Positions 48,529 through 61,628 of a stretch of 64,000 nt of DNA are shown here, piece by piece. Position numbers and translations under genes: made by a program. The first letter of the stretch is position 1. Each line of letters begins with the position of its first letter. The stretch covers positions 6,106,001 to 6,170,000 of the forward strand of contig JAEVHH010000002.1 in NCBI GenBank assembly GCA_017607445.1, written 5' to 3'. The notes beneath the pieces are model-generated. The model was not told the origin of the DNA and made no database searches. It saw only the letters and a program-made list of their open reading frames with translations. The stretch is from Histoplasma ohiense (taxonomy: Eukaryota; Ascomycota; Eurotiomycetes; Onygenales; Ajellomycetaceae).

Positions 48529-49482
48529 ATGGAACCTAGCTACACCATGCATCCAGCTCCAGTTTCCGGCCCTTCTCCTTCGTCCTTTTATTATTACAAT
48601 CCCGACCCGGATACTCTCAATGGGCAACATGGCCACTTTTCACCGCATCCCTCTGAGATGCAACATCAGCATCAGCATCATCTTCAACAACAGCAACAGC
48701 AACAGCAACATTCCAATGGGCACATGCCAATCTACCCAACCCAGCCTATCCACCACCAACCACAGCAGCCAATGCACCAACAACAACCCATGGAAGATAA
48801 ACAGGCAGCATACGCCCACAACCACCTCCCGGCCCAGAACCACTCCATGGGCCTGCTGAATGGGACGATGCATATGACTCCCCCGACAGTATCACCGCAA
48901 CCACAGCACATCAAGCCTACCATGATGCTGCACCAGGATCCGCCTTCGCTCATTCCTCTGGACACATCGTGTGGCGGTAGCAGCAGCAGCAACAACAACA
49001 ACAACAACAAGGGTTTTAGCAACGGCGGCTCATCCGACCTCTACGGCTTCCCATCGACGCCGCCATTGTCGTCCTCCGGAAGCACTGCAAGCAGCCCGCC
49101 ATCGAGCTGTGGGATGCTGCATACGCCGGTGAACGGGAGCTTTTTCCAATTGGAGACAATTGAAGGAGTGAAGGAGGGGTGCCAGAGTGACGTGCAGACT
49201 GAGATACTGGCTAATCTTGACTGGGCCCGATCGACTTCTCCTCCGCTGACGCCAGGTAAGCTAACCAATTTTATATTTTTGTTTTTGTTAATTGTGCGGT
49301 AGGTGTGATAAGACCTACGCATTGTTTTATTGTGTTGATGGGGGAGAAGAGAAGGCCCTTGTCTGGCAAGAAAGAGAAATTAATTACCAGTTCCATTGTT
49401 TTTTGAAGGGCTGGGTTGGCTGGCTGTTGGGGACGAACACCAAAACCCAGAGGAAAATCAACATCCAACAACACCCTCACCT

Positions 49483-49524
<42 letters not shown>

Positions 49525-51094
49525 TATGTATATATCAACAGCAAACCTATTCTATTATTCCATGGTTGACTTTTACTGACTTACTGTGTGCTGTGCAGTG
49601 TTCATCCACGGCCCACCCGGTGCCAGCCACCGCGAGGGGCCACAGTCTGGGCTGTCCAGGGTCGGCCCCAGGCTGGCTTCTGTTAGCACGGCCACTAACT
49701 CGTGTCCCTCGCTCTCGCCCTCGCCTTCGCCCGTCCTCACCTCCTTACTCCTGCATCACCAACACCCCCAACACCTGCACCAAACATCCCCCTCGCTACC
49801 TCCCCCGCCCTCCAGCTCCGACTTCTGTGATCCTCGCCAGCTCACCGTCGAGTCCGCTGCCCAGTCCTCCTCCTCGTCGGATTTTCCTCCTCTGCCCTCG
49901 TTGACGTCGCCCTCCCATCACACCGACGATCTCAACCCCGACCAAGAGGCCCACAAATTTGACCTGGATGCTGCTAGCAACCCCTTGCCGCCCGGTCTGT
50001 CGCACGCCTCTCTGAGCGATTCCACTGAACATACAGACGATACTCTGGGTAGTCTTCCGTCGTTTGACAATTTTTCTGACCTCGATTCCGAAGACGAGTT
50101 TGTCAACGACATCGTCGACTTTTCCTCGAGCGAAAATACCTTCTTCTTGGGTGACAAGCGTCGACGCGTCGGTTCCTACTCCCCCGACGTTGACGACCTC
50201 GTGAGTGAGCAGAGTCTTGAAGACTTTGAGGACGAGGATTTATTTGCTCGCTCTTGTCTTCCTCTGCTACCCTCTGAGCTACCGGAACCGGAGTCCACCC
50301 CAACCACCACCCTGGCGACCAGAGACATGAAGGTGAAGAAACGCCTGACCCCAAGGAAAGGAATCAAGCGCCCGTCGTCTTCTGGAAGCGACTCGGATAC
50401 CCTTGACTCAATCATCAAGGCTGCCCAGGCCAATGTCAACAGCCGTGGCAGTAACAACAACGGCATCACCAATGGCATCCACACACTCGCAGAATCTACC
50501 TCTTCAACCCAGCAGCAGCAGCAGCAGCAGCAGCAGCAAGAACAACACCACCACCAGACAGATAACGTCCCTACCAAGGAGACTTCGGAGAGTAACCCGC
50601 AAACTTCAAGCTCCTCCGATGCCACTATCCCCGCCCCTGCGCTACCCGTCAACCGTCGCGGCCGAAAGCAATCCCTCACTGAAGATCCATCAAAAACCTT
50701 CGTATGTACCCTGTGTTCTCGTCGCTTCCGTCGCCAGGAACACCTCAAGCGCCACTACAGATCGCTCCATACTCAAGACAAACCATTCGAATGTCACGAG
50801 TGTGGGAAGAAGTTCTCCCGCAGCGACAACCTCGCCCAACACGCCCGCACACACGGCGGTGGCGCAATTGTCATGGGTGTGCTAGACACTCGCGACATCC
50901 ATCAGGATAGCGCCTCGCCCTATGACGATCAAGACGCCGGCGCGCTGGGAGCGGTGCTCTACGAGGCTGCCCAGGCTGCCGCCAACAAATCCACCACCAG
51001 TGAATCTTCATCTTCTGACAATGCTCTGTCGCCAACACCATTCCCCGATCGCAAGCGACCCATCAAGAAGCGCAAGAGGGAGGTATCTGCATAA
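48529..51094 (+). CDS. Msn2/Seb1-type C2H2 stress-response transcription factor
   Basis: Two exons, 48529-49255 and 49599-51094, separated by a 343-bp intron (GTAAGC...TGTGCAG); 740 residues. The protein is mostly low complexity: His/Gln-rich segments near residues 45-60, Asn runs near 150, a second Gln run of about 10 near residue 550. A Ser/Asp/Glu-rich central region (DNFSDLDSEDEFVNDIVDF) looks like an activation domain. Two C-terminal zinc fingers, FVCTLCSRRFRRQEHLKRHYRSLH and the adjoining finger from FECHECGKKF to LAQHARTH (about 610-665), have the Msn2/Msn4 spacing and DNA-contact residues, expected to bind AGGGG stress elements. In filamentous fungi this family includes MsnA and Seb1. 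The start MEPSYTMHPAPVSG follows the leader intron. The protein ends with a basic RKRPIKKRKRE, a probable nuclear signal. Confidence 0.92.
49484..49517 (+). repeat. Poly-A tract of about 34 bases inside the MSN2-like intron
   Basis: Uninterrupted run of A in the intron, about 80 bp before the acceptor. Long enough to slip during replication or sequencing. Confidence 0.9.
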
Positions 51095-53356
51095 TCTCTT
51101 CTTACCACTTTTGCTTTCTGTCAAGAAAAAGAAAAACCATTATCTGCCCGCCCTTTCCAGACTGCTTTGGGACGGGCGCTACGTTTGCAATGCGACCAGG
51201 AGATCACATATTTTCTTATTTCTCATCAACAACCCCTTCCTCCCTCCCTCCGCCTACATACCGCGTATTATAGATCTCGGGCATGGAATGCATTGGTCTT
51301 CGACCTTGTTGGATTTTTGATACCACTCGAAAAGGGAAAACTCCATCATATATATTTTCTTGTCTCCTTCTTGGTGTGATTTGATTCTGGTTCTTGTTGT
51401 TTTTCTGTTCAACTATTACTGGGAGTCCTGGGATAATTTCATTTTTATATTCTTTTCTATTATATGATTGGGTATGGTGTGTTTTGGGTCATCGTGAGAA
51501 TTCCCTTCTTCATTCATATTGGATACTTCGGATTCTTTTTTTATTTTTCTTTTGTTTTATAAATAATATTTTGTCGACTCGGCAAACTAATTTCCCCACC
51601 CTCAACACTCGTCTGATCGATCAACATCCCCCGTCCCACATATCGTCCAAGAGAATGGAGAAGGGAGGGAGGAATGAAGGCATGAAGCCAGGTAGAAAGG
51701 GGCACGGCGAGTGCGCGCATGTCGTTTCCTGTCACGATTCGCCGCTCCCTTCTTTTGTTGTCATTGTTGGTGTGCTCGCATGTGCGAAGACGCCCTGGAA
51801 ACCAACAGAGGTGGTCAAATCTTAAAGAAACCTCTCAAAGCAATGTTCGCATTTGTGTCTTTTTCTTTTCTTTTCTTTTCTTGGTATTAATTTAATTGCC
51901 TCTTTTGTGTCCTCTTTCTCTTCGCTTGGACTCCCCCTTCTTCCTGTATTAACTATTCGTACCTCTCCTTGGTTTTTGCCTTTTTTTTTAATTTCATTTT
52001 GTTGCCTTCCCTAGTCGTCCAGCCTCTGGCGGAAAAATGCCCACCTTTTCTTTTCTTTCTGCCCCTGCTTTCCCTGAGTTTCTAATACATCCCCGGTTTT
52101 GGGCCATGGGTTTTCCGTTACCCGTCATTTCCTTTTTCTCATCCTATCATTCCCCTATATTCTCCTTATATATATTCCTGTATGTTTTTCCTATTTTCAG
52201 TTTCCTTTTTCATTTTCCATTTGTCATGTTTCCGGGTGCTGGTCACGAACGACATGATAATTTATTTCAAACAATTTCCAAATATCCTTCTTTGTCCCAG
52301 CCCCTTTTCTTTGGTTTCTATATATCCACATTCCTCCCAATCCACGCATGTGTTATACCAAATATCAGTTATTACTTGTATCACCTCCTTTTTCTTGATG
52401 TTTTTTCCTCTTTTCCATTTTCCATTACCCTTTCCATGTTTCTCGATCATCATGTCTCAGCGTAATCCGCTCACATTATATAAAGCATAACAAAAAAATA
52501 AATGAGATGAATATTATGGCAATGGGTTCTTTCAATTTCCTCTCCACTTGCCTATGAGAGGATCTGCAAGGGCTCGAGAAAAAAAATCAGAAGAAAAGGG
52601 AGGGGAGGGATGGCGGTGAGGCTTTCCTTTGTTCCAAAATTTCCGTTTTTCCCCCCCCCTTTTGACTTCTCTGCTAGATAATGTCTTGCCAGCTCTGGAA
52701 AGGGAATACAAATATTGAATACTAGTATCAGCGAAAAAACAGAGGAAGGAGAGAAGTACTTCAATACATTAATTACATATATGCGCACCTAGCAAGGGAC
52801 AGGTAACATGGAGAAATCCTATTCTATATCCAGGACTTCATATTTAGTTAGTAGTTGATGGATCATGTGTTCAAATTTCCATTCAAAGGTTTTTGGGCAG
52901 TTGCCTCTGTTATGTAAGAGGGGTAGCGCCCCGCTAGGCAAATACTTAACTATAGTATTCCAACTCTCTCTCTTTTTGATGAAAGATAGAAAATAAAAAT
53001 GATATGAAAAGTTGTTGCTTGGCTGAGTTTTTTTCTGTTATTGCTATTAATTAGGCTTTTCGTGCATCCAATTGCTGTGGGGGATTTTTTTGGGGGGAGG
53101 GGGAGGGGGAGGTGAGAGGGGCAAAAAGTGCAAAGAAAACCGGGAGAAGAAGGGGGAAAAATAAAAAAAAGGGTTAGTGGAATAACGCGCTGTTCTCCTG
53201 TCCTCAATGTCTTATTATATCTACTTTCAGTTGTACTGTACATAGTCCTGTTGCTGGCGCTGAGACCCCAACTAGACTTTGGTCAATCGGGTAACCCGCA
53301 ACTGGAACGCGGCCCCCTGGATCTTTGGATCTTGGAATCTGTTCAAGATTTTCACC
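51095..53356. other. 3' UTR / intergenic between MSN2-like gene and DPH6
   Basis: About 2.3 kb, T-rich and pyrimidine-rich, with no recognisable gene. Frames such as 51394-51825 and 52037-52465 are hydrophobic translations of T-rich DNA. Contains poly-C/G runs near 52650-52660 and 53090-53115. Confidence 0.55.
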
Positions 53357-56017
53357 ATGCCACACCAACAACGACAACAACAACTCAACGTCATTGCCCT
53401 GATATCTGGCGGCAAAGACTCTCTCTACACCATCCTCCACTGTCTCAAAAATGGACACAAGGTTGTTGCGCTCGCGAACCTCCATCCGTCTCCGCAGCCA
53501 CAGCGCAGCTCTAATTATGCTACATACTTAACGGCGGGGTCGTTGCGATGCGACGACCGGGATGGAGATGTTGTCCAAAAGGATAGAGCCGGCGAGGAGG
53601 AAGGTAACGGAGATGGACCGCTTGGCCAATTGGGGAAAGAAGAGGAAGATGACGACGACGACGACGTCGTCGTAGAAGAAGAAGACCTCCACAGTTACAT
53701 GTACCAAACAGTCGGCCACAGCATAATCCACCTGTACCAGTCCGCCCTGGGCATCCCGCTCTACCGTGCCCCGATCCACGGCACAGCCATCAACACATCG
53801 CGCGACTATCAGGAACCTCCTCCACCGTCATCATCATCATCAACATCATCAACATCAGCAGCAGCAGCAGCAGCAGCAACAGACGAAACAGAATCTATCT
53901 TCCACCTCCTCCAACAGATACTAACGGTCCACCCAACTGCCAACGCCGTCTGCTCCGGCGCCATCCTCTCCACCTACCAGCGTACGCGAGTCGAGAACGT
54001 CGCCAGTCGTCTGGGATTGACCACCCTGGCCTGGCTGTGGATGTACCCAACCCTTCCACCGCCAGCGGAACGTGAGTTGGTCCCACCTCGCTCCCCCGCA
54101 GCCATCGCGGGATTGTTAGAGGATATGGCCGCGTGCAGCTGTGAGGCGCGGATTATTAAGATTGCTAGTGGCGGGTTGGATGTGGAAGATTTGTGGGGGA
54201 ATGTTACGGGGAAAGCGGACGGGGGCGGCGATGTGACCAGGAGGAAGTTGGTGAAGGGGATGGGGAGGTTTGTTGGGGAAGGGGAGGTGGAGGGGGCGGT
54301 GTTGGGCGAGGGTGGGGAGTATGAGACTATTTCTCTGGATGGGCCGGGGGTTTTGTGGAAGAGGAGGATTGTTGTTGAGAGGATTGAAAGGAGGGTAGGA
54401 GAGGGGGGTGTGGCTACTGCGAGGATTAGGGGGGCCAGGTGTGTGCGGAAGGACGGGAACGGGGATGGTGGGGAACTAGGGCTGGTGAGAGTGCCGCAGC
54501 TGTTTGATGCTGGGTTTAAGAGGCTCTTGGATGAAATGATTTTGTGCAGGTGGAAGTATGAGGATGTCGGAGAAGAGCTCCAAGATCACCAGTCCCATGG
54601 TGACAGTGATGGTAATGAAAGCTGGAAGGTGGCTGTATCCCAAATCAAGGGAGAAAATATCTGGACTATCTCAAACGTCTCTGCCCCTGAAATTGGCTTG
54701 GGGGCGGGGAATCAGATGGCAGCTATTGCACGAAAGCTCAAGTTGATCTTACAAGCTACCGCCATGGCTGCCGAAAACACACCCACCCCAACGACCGCGG
54801 ACATCATCTTCACCACCCTCCTCCTACGATCAATGGACGACTTCGCTTTGATAAACCCCATCTACGCCTCTCTATTTACTAAACCGAACCCCCCCGCTAG
54901 AGTGACCGTGGCATGCGGGGATACCATGCCGCCCGGCGTGGACGTCCTCGCGTCCTTCGTCGTAGACATGCTTCCACGCGAATGTAGATTGGGTCTACAT
55001 GTCCAGTCACGCTCTTACTGGGCTCCCGCGAATATAGGGCCGTATTCGCAAGCGCAATGCATTCCGCTAAACAAGAATACAAAGATTGATCGCGATGGCG
55101 GGCTAATTTATATTGCGGGGCAGATACCCCTGGAACCTGGGTCAATGCAGGTATATAATCCTCCACCAGGTGAGGAGACTATTGGCTGGTATAATCCCTT
55201 TGTGTCTCGCTTGGTCTTAGCGTTACAGCATCTATGGCGGATTGGGAGAGCCATGGAGGCGGATTGGTGGTTGGGCGCTGTGGCATTTCTAGCTGGAGAT
55301 GAGAATATCTTTGCAAAAGCCAAGGCTGCGTGGGATATCTGGGAGCATATGAACCGCGATCCATCGTCCCTGAGGGCTGGGGCCAAGGAAGGTGATGGAA
55401 ATGATGATGAGACGCCAGAATTCGATTGCTGGGATATCAAGTACGGAAACCAGCGGAATTTAGGGAACCTTTCCTCATCGAAGGGCGTGAGGAAAAGTCT
55501 GCCAAATTTCGATGTCGTCAGGGGATCTGTGTGCACGCCGCCATTCTTCGCAGTGCAGGTCGCTGCGTTGCCACGCGCAGTTGATATTGAATGGCAGGGT
55601 CTAGGGACAAGGTCTAATCTCCTGACCACATCCGAAGAAACACAAATCAATAATAGGCCATGGACATTGGAGCATTCACAAGGTGCCGGTGTGGGGTCGT
55701 TCTACTATATGGGAATTCAAAACGGGGATGCACAGCCCACCCAGGATGATTTGGAAGCGCATATACATGACGCGATAGAATTCGTGAAAGCAAGAGAAAT
55801 TAATATGCATGGCGAGAATATTGATCATGTTTACTCGACAGTATATACGTCTTACCGCCTAAGAGGCAGTTTTTGGCAAGTGGGACAGATTGTGCCCTGT
55901 AAGTCTGTCTGGGGCTCAAAGGGTTCGAAGCTTGCTGCTGGTATTGTTGTTCATGTCCGCTTAAGGGGGTTGAAATCTCAGTCTGTTATCTCATCGATTG
56001 AGCATGATGATATTTGA
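53357..56017 (+). CDS. DPH6: Diphthine-ammonia ligase with two RidA-like domains
   Basis: Single long exon, 886 residues from ATG 53357 (context CACCATGCC). The in-frame TTG upstream would add residues without homology. The N-terminal PP-loop ATPase domain carries LISGGKDSLYTILHCLKNGH (P-loop at about residues 16-22), HGTAINTSRDYQEP, AVCSGAILSTYQRTRVENV and LGEGGEYET (about 315-323). Two YjgF/RidA-type domains follow, from WTISNVSAPEIG (about 435) and from YWAPANIGPYSQAQ with IYIAGQIPLEPGSM (about 553-600). This is the fungal Dph6 layout (yeast Ylr143w). The enzyme amidates diphthine on elongation factor 2, the last step of diphthamide formation. An acidic Asp/Glu run and a Ser/Ala simple repeat interrupt the first domain, as unconserved insertions. 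Confidence 0.95.
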   Translation: MPHQQRQQQLNVIALISGGKDSLYTILHCLKNGHKVVALANLHPSPQPQRSSNYATYLTAGSLRCDDRDGDVVQKDRAGEEEGNGDGPLGQLGKEEEDDDDDDVVVEEEDLHSYMYQTVGHSIIHLYQSALGIPLYRAPIHGTAINTSRDYQEPPPPSSSSSTSSTSAAAAAAATDETESIFHLLQQILTVHPTANAVCSGAILSTYQRTRVENVASRLGLTTLAWLWMYPTLPPPAERELVPPRSPAAIAGLLEDMAACSCEARIIKIASGGLDVEDLWGNVTGKADGGGDVTRRKLVKGMGRFVGEGEVEGAVLGEGGEYETISLDGPGVLWKRRIVVERIERRVGEGGVATARIRGARCVRKDGNGDGGELGLVRVPQLFDAGFKRLLDEMILCRWKYEDVGEELQDHQSHGDSDGNESWKVAVSQIKGENIWTISNVSAPEIGLGAGNQMAAIARKLKLILQATAMAAENTPTPTTADIIFTTLLLRSMDDFALINPIYASLFTKPNPPARVTVACGDTMPPGVDVLASFVVDMLPRECRLGLHVQSRSYWAPANIGPYSQAQCIPLNKNTKIDRDGGLIYIAGQIPLEPGSMQVYNPPPGEETIGWYNPFVSRLVLALQHLWRIGRAMEADWWLGAVAFLAGDENIFAKAKAAWDIWEHMNRDPSSLRAGAKEGDGNDDETPEFDCWDIKYGNQRNLGNLSSSKGVRKSLPNFDVVRGSVCTPPFFAVQVAALPRAVDIEWQGLGTRSNLLTTSEETQINNRPWTLEHSQGAGVGSFYYMGIQNGDAQPTQDDLEAHIHDAIEFVKAREINMHGENIDHVYSTVYTSYRLRGSFWQVGQIVPCKSVWGSKGSKLAAGIVVHVRLRGLKSQSVISSIEHDDI

Positions 56018-56527
56018 ATTGCTTTGTGATGACTTTTCAAAACAATAAATTTGATACTGGTTTACCAGCAATATATTGGAGTTTGGTGGTTATATAGTTT
56101 GGAGACTTGAAGCTTCTAAAAAATATATTAGTATTGGTATTTATATGAATAGTAAAATGAGATGCTTGTAGTAGCATGTATGGTGCGGGTTATGTCGTAC
56201 GGACGGAGTAGATGAATGACGATTCATTTCAAAAACATGTGATTTAGATGTCGGCATCCATGGATATATCCAAGTCATCTGCCCGCAAAATTTCCCGCAA
56301 CGAATGTCTTTTCCGTCCACAACAAACTGCTGCACACGGCTCATGGGGTAATAGAAGCGCTAGTTACCCATAAAAAAAAAAAGAAATAAAAAGAAAAAAT
56401 ACGCGACTGGTTTCTGCGAGAGTTCTAATTTGACACCCCGGTTTCTCTAGACGTCCGTACAGAGCCTAGGTCAACTATGGAGAGAGGGTGAAGACACCTG
56501 GCAATTCCGAGTCTCGATCAGAATGAT
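56018..56527. other. Intergenic between DPH6 and SEC59
   Basis: About 0.5 kb. Contains the DPH6 3' end and SEC59 promoter, with a poly-A run at about 56371-56398. No gene. Confidence 0.7.
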
Positions 56528-59347
56528 ATGGCGACCCAAGATGCCCTTAGAGGCAATGGCGAAAGCCTTGATAGCCATGAGCCCTTACTCATAGCCCCTT
56601 CGTTGCTAGACTCGCGGCGGCAACTTTCACGATCGCCTCGCCCTTACTCTCGGCGCGGATCCAGCCTCATCACGCCGATGGACAATGTTGAATCTGGTAA
56701 CTATACTACCTCACGGGGGAAATCGTCTATAACATCTAGCGAAAGCGGGACGGAGGCAGACGATGAGAGCACAGGCTTTCTGAAAGGCCTACCGGCGCCT
56801 CAAATACGACCAAGACAAACCCCGAATCTAGGAAAGTGGAATGCCCAGGGGAAGCGTGAAGGGTTGACGGGAGAGAGGTTATGGTCCGCCTTCCGGAGGT
56901 CGAGGTTAGTGTCTTCGAGGAGAGATTCAAGCGAAGATGCGTGTAGAGATGAGATAGATGTCCGGGAAGAGGTGGCCAGGCGGAACCGGAGTGAAGTTCT
57001 ACGCAGATTGTTTGAGACATGGTTGGTACTTGTTGTAGGCGTGGTTGTATATTTTGGGAAGGATGTAAGATATCCTGCTAGAGCTTGGAATGGAGGTACG
57101 TATCATTCCCTGATTTTGATAGGTGCCTAGGTGCTGATATTTTGTGTTACTCGTTTAGAGCTTTCTACATTTTCGATTACAATTCTTGTACTTTATTTGA
57201 TATACCCCTTTCAAATCACTACGTATGGTTTCCGACGGCGCCGCTGGAAAGCTATTGTGGCCTTCCCATTCTCGACCAACCTCGATCCTGCTCCTCTAAT
57301 ATACCCTGTTCTCCTCCCTGTGCTGATTGCGTTATCCCTGATACGCAACCACCAGGTGTCAATATTACCAAATATAATACTCGGCCTCTCTTCAATACCT
57401 TCTCCTGTTATACCTTTCTACACTATACGGCATGGCGTTGCTATAACACACTGGGCCATCACAATTCTGCCAGTTATCACCTCGAATATCCGTTCACGAA
57501 GCTCAGAACCCTTCCAGGGACTTAACCTGGAGCTCCTGCTCCTTATTTTCCCCTTACACCAAGCGCTTGTAACAACATTGCATTTTTTTTCCACAACCAG
57601 CTTATTGCATACCGAATTGCAACTTCTTGCTACTGGGCTCCTTAACGTCCTGTTCTTCGCTAATTCATCCCAAGGGGAAATTCTGAAGGCGCTACTGTGG
57701 CTTGGCGGGATCTGTATGCTCTTTCTATGTCAACATGTCCTTCGTTGGGAGGTCATTTTGGCTAGAATACCGTCTTGGAAATTTCGTCGGTCACCTAGGA
57801 GGGATGACCGTCGGGGGGGTTATCTTAAGATGCTTGATCATAACATCTGCTACAGCCTTAGCCATGTTGGTCATGACGGTGAGGCGTTGTCTGATACTGA
57901 CGTCCCTGTCAGTGGGTTTGCAATGATAAGGGGCGGCAAGGACAACCAAGGCCACAACATCTTTATGCAACGTAATGTCTCTAAGATATCCGATGATCGA
58001 ACCGTGACTCCTCACGTTGACCCTGCTCTATTGGACAACATGCAATCAAATTATGAGATTCTACCGCAAGAATTCCCTGCGAATGCCCAATCGAAAAGCG
58101 CCCACAGCCACCGTCGTCAACCATCGGTTTTTGCCAATGGCGATGTAGATGAGAATGTTAAAACTACACTTGGTGGCCGACGTAGACGATTAATGACGCC
58201 GAACCTCCAATCATTCCTTTCTCTTACAGCTGCTCAGGCTCAAGTGCGGAAGTGGGCATATGCACTATATACCTATGCTGCCACATTATTTATAATCCTG
58301 GTGCCAGTGAGAAAATATGTTGGGCAGAATGCGCTGCATGGAAATGAGCCTTTCGGGTGGGCAATTGGATATCTGTTTGGCAATATCCCATCCGTCAGGT
58401 TTCAGATTGTGAAAAATAACCTGGAGAATTGGGTGCGAATACCTCCTCTACTCGATACAGAAATGGACAACAAATCATGCCATCTGGGATGGGTGGATCA
58501 TCTCCGGCGAGATATTCTCGGAGAGGCTAATACCCGCCTCCTGATCGCCTGCTATTGTGCTCTCGTTATCGTGGTGGGATTGGGGTTGGTGATTCGTCTC
58601 AGTGGTGCCGTTGAAGTAGACACTCGGCGCAAAGTTTTCCATGGAATGATGGTCCTGATGTTTCTGCCAACCACCTTCATTGACCCGACATTTACAGCAC
58701 TCGCTCTAGTTCTCATTCTGGCCATTTTCCTCTTGTTAGATCTATTTCGAGCCTCGCAGCTACCACCCATCTCGAAGCCGCTCACATACTTCCTTGCTCC
58801 CTATGTTGATGGCCGCGACCATCGCGGCCCCATCATCGTTTCCCACATCTTCCTCCTCATTGGTTGTGCCATCCCACTCTGGCTTTCTCTTGCTGGGATC
58901 CCTCGCACTGGTAGCCCGCCCTGGGAGGGATGGGACGTGGAGACACGCGATCTCAGCATGGTCAGCGGAGTTATATGTGTTGGCATGGGTGATGCTGCAG
59001 CGTCTTTGGTGGGGCGCCGATATGGCCGACATAAGTGGTTCTGGGGTGGCGGAAAGAGTGTTGAAGGTAGTATGGCCTTTGCAGTCGTCGTTTTTGTGGG
59101 GATACTAATGGCACGCCTTTGGTTCATTGTTGGGGGGTGGGATCGTTCTGTTTCCGTTCCGATATCTCGGGCAATATCCCCATCCTGGCCAACGATGGCG
59201 ACATCGAAGGGTTGGGCTGTCGTCGTCGGTAAATCTATTCTTGCAGCGCTAGTGTCCAGCTCCATGGAGGCAGTGTTAACGGGCGGGAATGATAATGTTG
59301 TGGTGCCGTTAGTTTTGTGGTTGCTTGTTCGAGGATTGGGTTTGTAG
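56528..59347 (+). CDS. SEC59: Dolichol kinase
   Basis: CTP-dependent kinase that makes dolichyl phosphate in the ER membrane, supplying the carrier that ALG7 uses. Two exons, 56528-57095 and 57159-59347, joined by a 63-bp GTACGT...TTTAG intron; 918 residues. The first about 165 residues are polar and Ser/Arg-rich (cytosolic); the rest is a polytopic membrane protein with many hydrophobic spans. The C-terminal catalytic part shows RRKVFHGMMVLMFLP, then YVDGRDHRGPIIVSHIFLL, and CVGMGDAAASLVGRRYGRHK with GGGKSVEGSMAF, corresponding to the CTP-binding region of the family. The ATG at 56528 is the first in the exon and no better start is visible. Confidence 0.95.
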
Positions 59348-61628
59348 ATCGCCGTTTCGCCGTTTCCCCCCTTCAAATCGCGTCTCCTTTAAGGGAGTCA
59401 GCTCTCATATTTCATCTCCATTCGTCCCGCCCCGGCGTATAGCTTCTAAAAGTCTACAATGCTATTTCAATTGCTTGTGCTGTACATACAACACATTGGC
59501 CTCAATGATGAGAGACAATCTTACTACTCTCACAAGAAAGAAAGGTGCGGGAATATTATTCAAAACCATGAGGATATAGCTCCAACGTTCACTGCCCCAC
59601 CTGGCCAATCCACCCATTATAATAATAAACCCTTGGGATCTTGCCGAGGCAAGGGTTACCGCTTCTGGTCGCCTAACGCGCCAAGCGCGCTGCTTTGAAC
59701 ATTTCCTTGCTAGCATAAAGTTCTTCCCACCATCAATCATACTACTTTGAAAAGGGTGCTTCATGGGAGACTGACAAGAGCGCGTAGCTAATGGAATTTC
59801 AGTGGGAAGTGTGGTTATTACGCAGCTTCGAACTTGTTCGAATCAGGATTGCAAGGTGTGAGTGTATCTGCGCCCGACATACCTCACGCTCCTGGGTAAC
59901 CTGATATTGCGAATGAACTACCCCTGCGTATTCCGCATGCCTAGGCATGAAGAAGCTTTACCCGCATGGTTCGTGGAAGAACTGATCCAAATATAATTAA
60001 TTGGATACAAGAGGACCACAATAGCGCGATCAATCTTTGCTGGTTGTAGCTCCTCTGACTGGCCATCGTTCTCTGGTTTTAGCCGGTTTGTTGAGCGCTG
60101 CATCCAGTCAAACGACGCCGGTTGATCCGACGACAAGCACAATATACACTATGTCCCTCAGTGGAATTATATTTTCCATATTTCAACTAATCCGTTCCTA
60201 AGCACCACGGGATCTGTACAGATTAACCAGTTCGATTGTCAGATTCTTCGCATGAGGTCTCCTAGTTCCCTAAAAAGGAACATTCTACGAAACCATCATC
60301 GACGAATGCTCGCGGTGTCCAAAATCTCATACCAACTACTTTATTTGGAATGGAGCCTGCTACCCATCTTTCATATCTAGAGAAAATTGCGGAAAGCAGT
60401 TTCATCCAATTTCCATGCCTTTTGCTTAGGATGGAGCCAAGAGAACATGGAAATAGGACGGCGACTGACTACTGCATGCGACTAGAAAATGAAGCGGGTG
60501 GACGGAAAAGCTTTAAACGAGAACCAACTTGGAGCTGTTTGGGTGTTTAAATATTCCCTCGATATCGCATCGCATCGCGTCCGTGATTGGACATGTGTTC
60601 AACCCAAAGGAAGTGTGAATACTGACACAAGACCCGACACTGTAGATGGATAGTTTCTCTACAAATGAAATTTTTTGGGAAACACCCCCGTCTACGTGAC
60701 GCGGGTATTTACGATGGACGTAGAGAGAGAAAATTAGACAGTTGAACTTGGAAGTTCAACCACAATCGACAGGGTTAATAAGGACAGTGCCCCAAGTACG
60801 CATATATCTAGATTATCCAGAACAAACAAACTCACATACCACCTATGGATTGCCGGGTGTTGAGACGTTAAGGTTATTTTCGAGGGTTGAGGAGCTGTTT
60901 TTGATACAGTGAAATTTGGGGTGGATGTGGGAGGAGGAGGAGGAATAAGGGAATGCTTGGGGTTGGGAAGGGTGTGATGTATCAGATGCTCTTGATATGA
61001 CATTGAACTTGATGTGTGATATATATATATTGTAAGGGCTACGATAGCTAGCTTCTCCTCTGGTATGAAAAGGGGCGTAAGGAGGGTTTGTCTGGGTTCT
61101 TGCACCGGAGTCGTAAAGACATGAGGCCTCGTGGAGCGAGGGCAGAGATCGTATCACTGCTGAGGAGGCCTCCCCCTCCTCTCCTCCCCTCCTTCTTCTC
61201 CCTTGTTTCCTTATTCTAACCGTTCTCCGTCGTAAAAAATGCCGAGAGGTGTATTGGCGCAATCTCCAGGAGAGAGACTACAGATGGAAGAAGTCCTCTC
61301 ATTATCAAATGTGTATACGGGGGCAACTATGAGATTCCTCAGGGAGGTAGGCCTGGTTCTAACTTTATCACGGACTCTTGATAATTATGATAAACCATCA
61401 ATCTCTGTTTCGTAATTAAGAAACATTAGTTAGATTACACAAGATGGTTTTCACACATATTCAAAATATCATTTTTTATTCATCCGGCTGGGAAGAAGAA
61501 GACGGGCCAAAGGAGGAGAAAAGAAAGAACACATGCTGGAATAACTAATTTATATCTGCGCAATAAATACCTCCTCCAACCAACAGTTGGCATAACTACG
61601 TGGTTGATTTCCAGGAAAAAAAAAAAAC

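Noticed and set aside
52037..52465. 142-codon hydrophobic plus-strand frame
   Set aside because: Translation of T-rich 3' flanking DNA; hydrophobicity reflects composition only.
59918..60142. Minus-strand frame in a moderately GC-rich patch
   Set aside because: No motif, no splice sites consistent with a gene, and no repeat structure.
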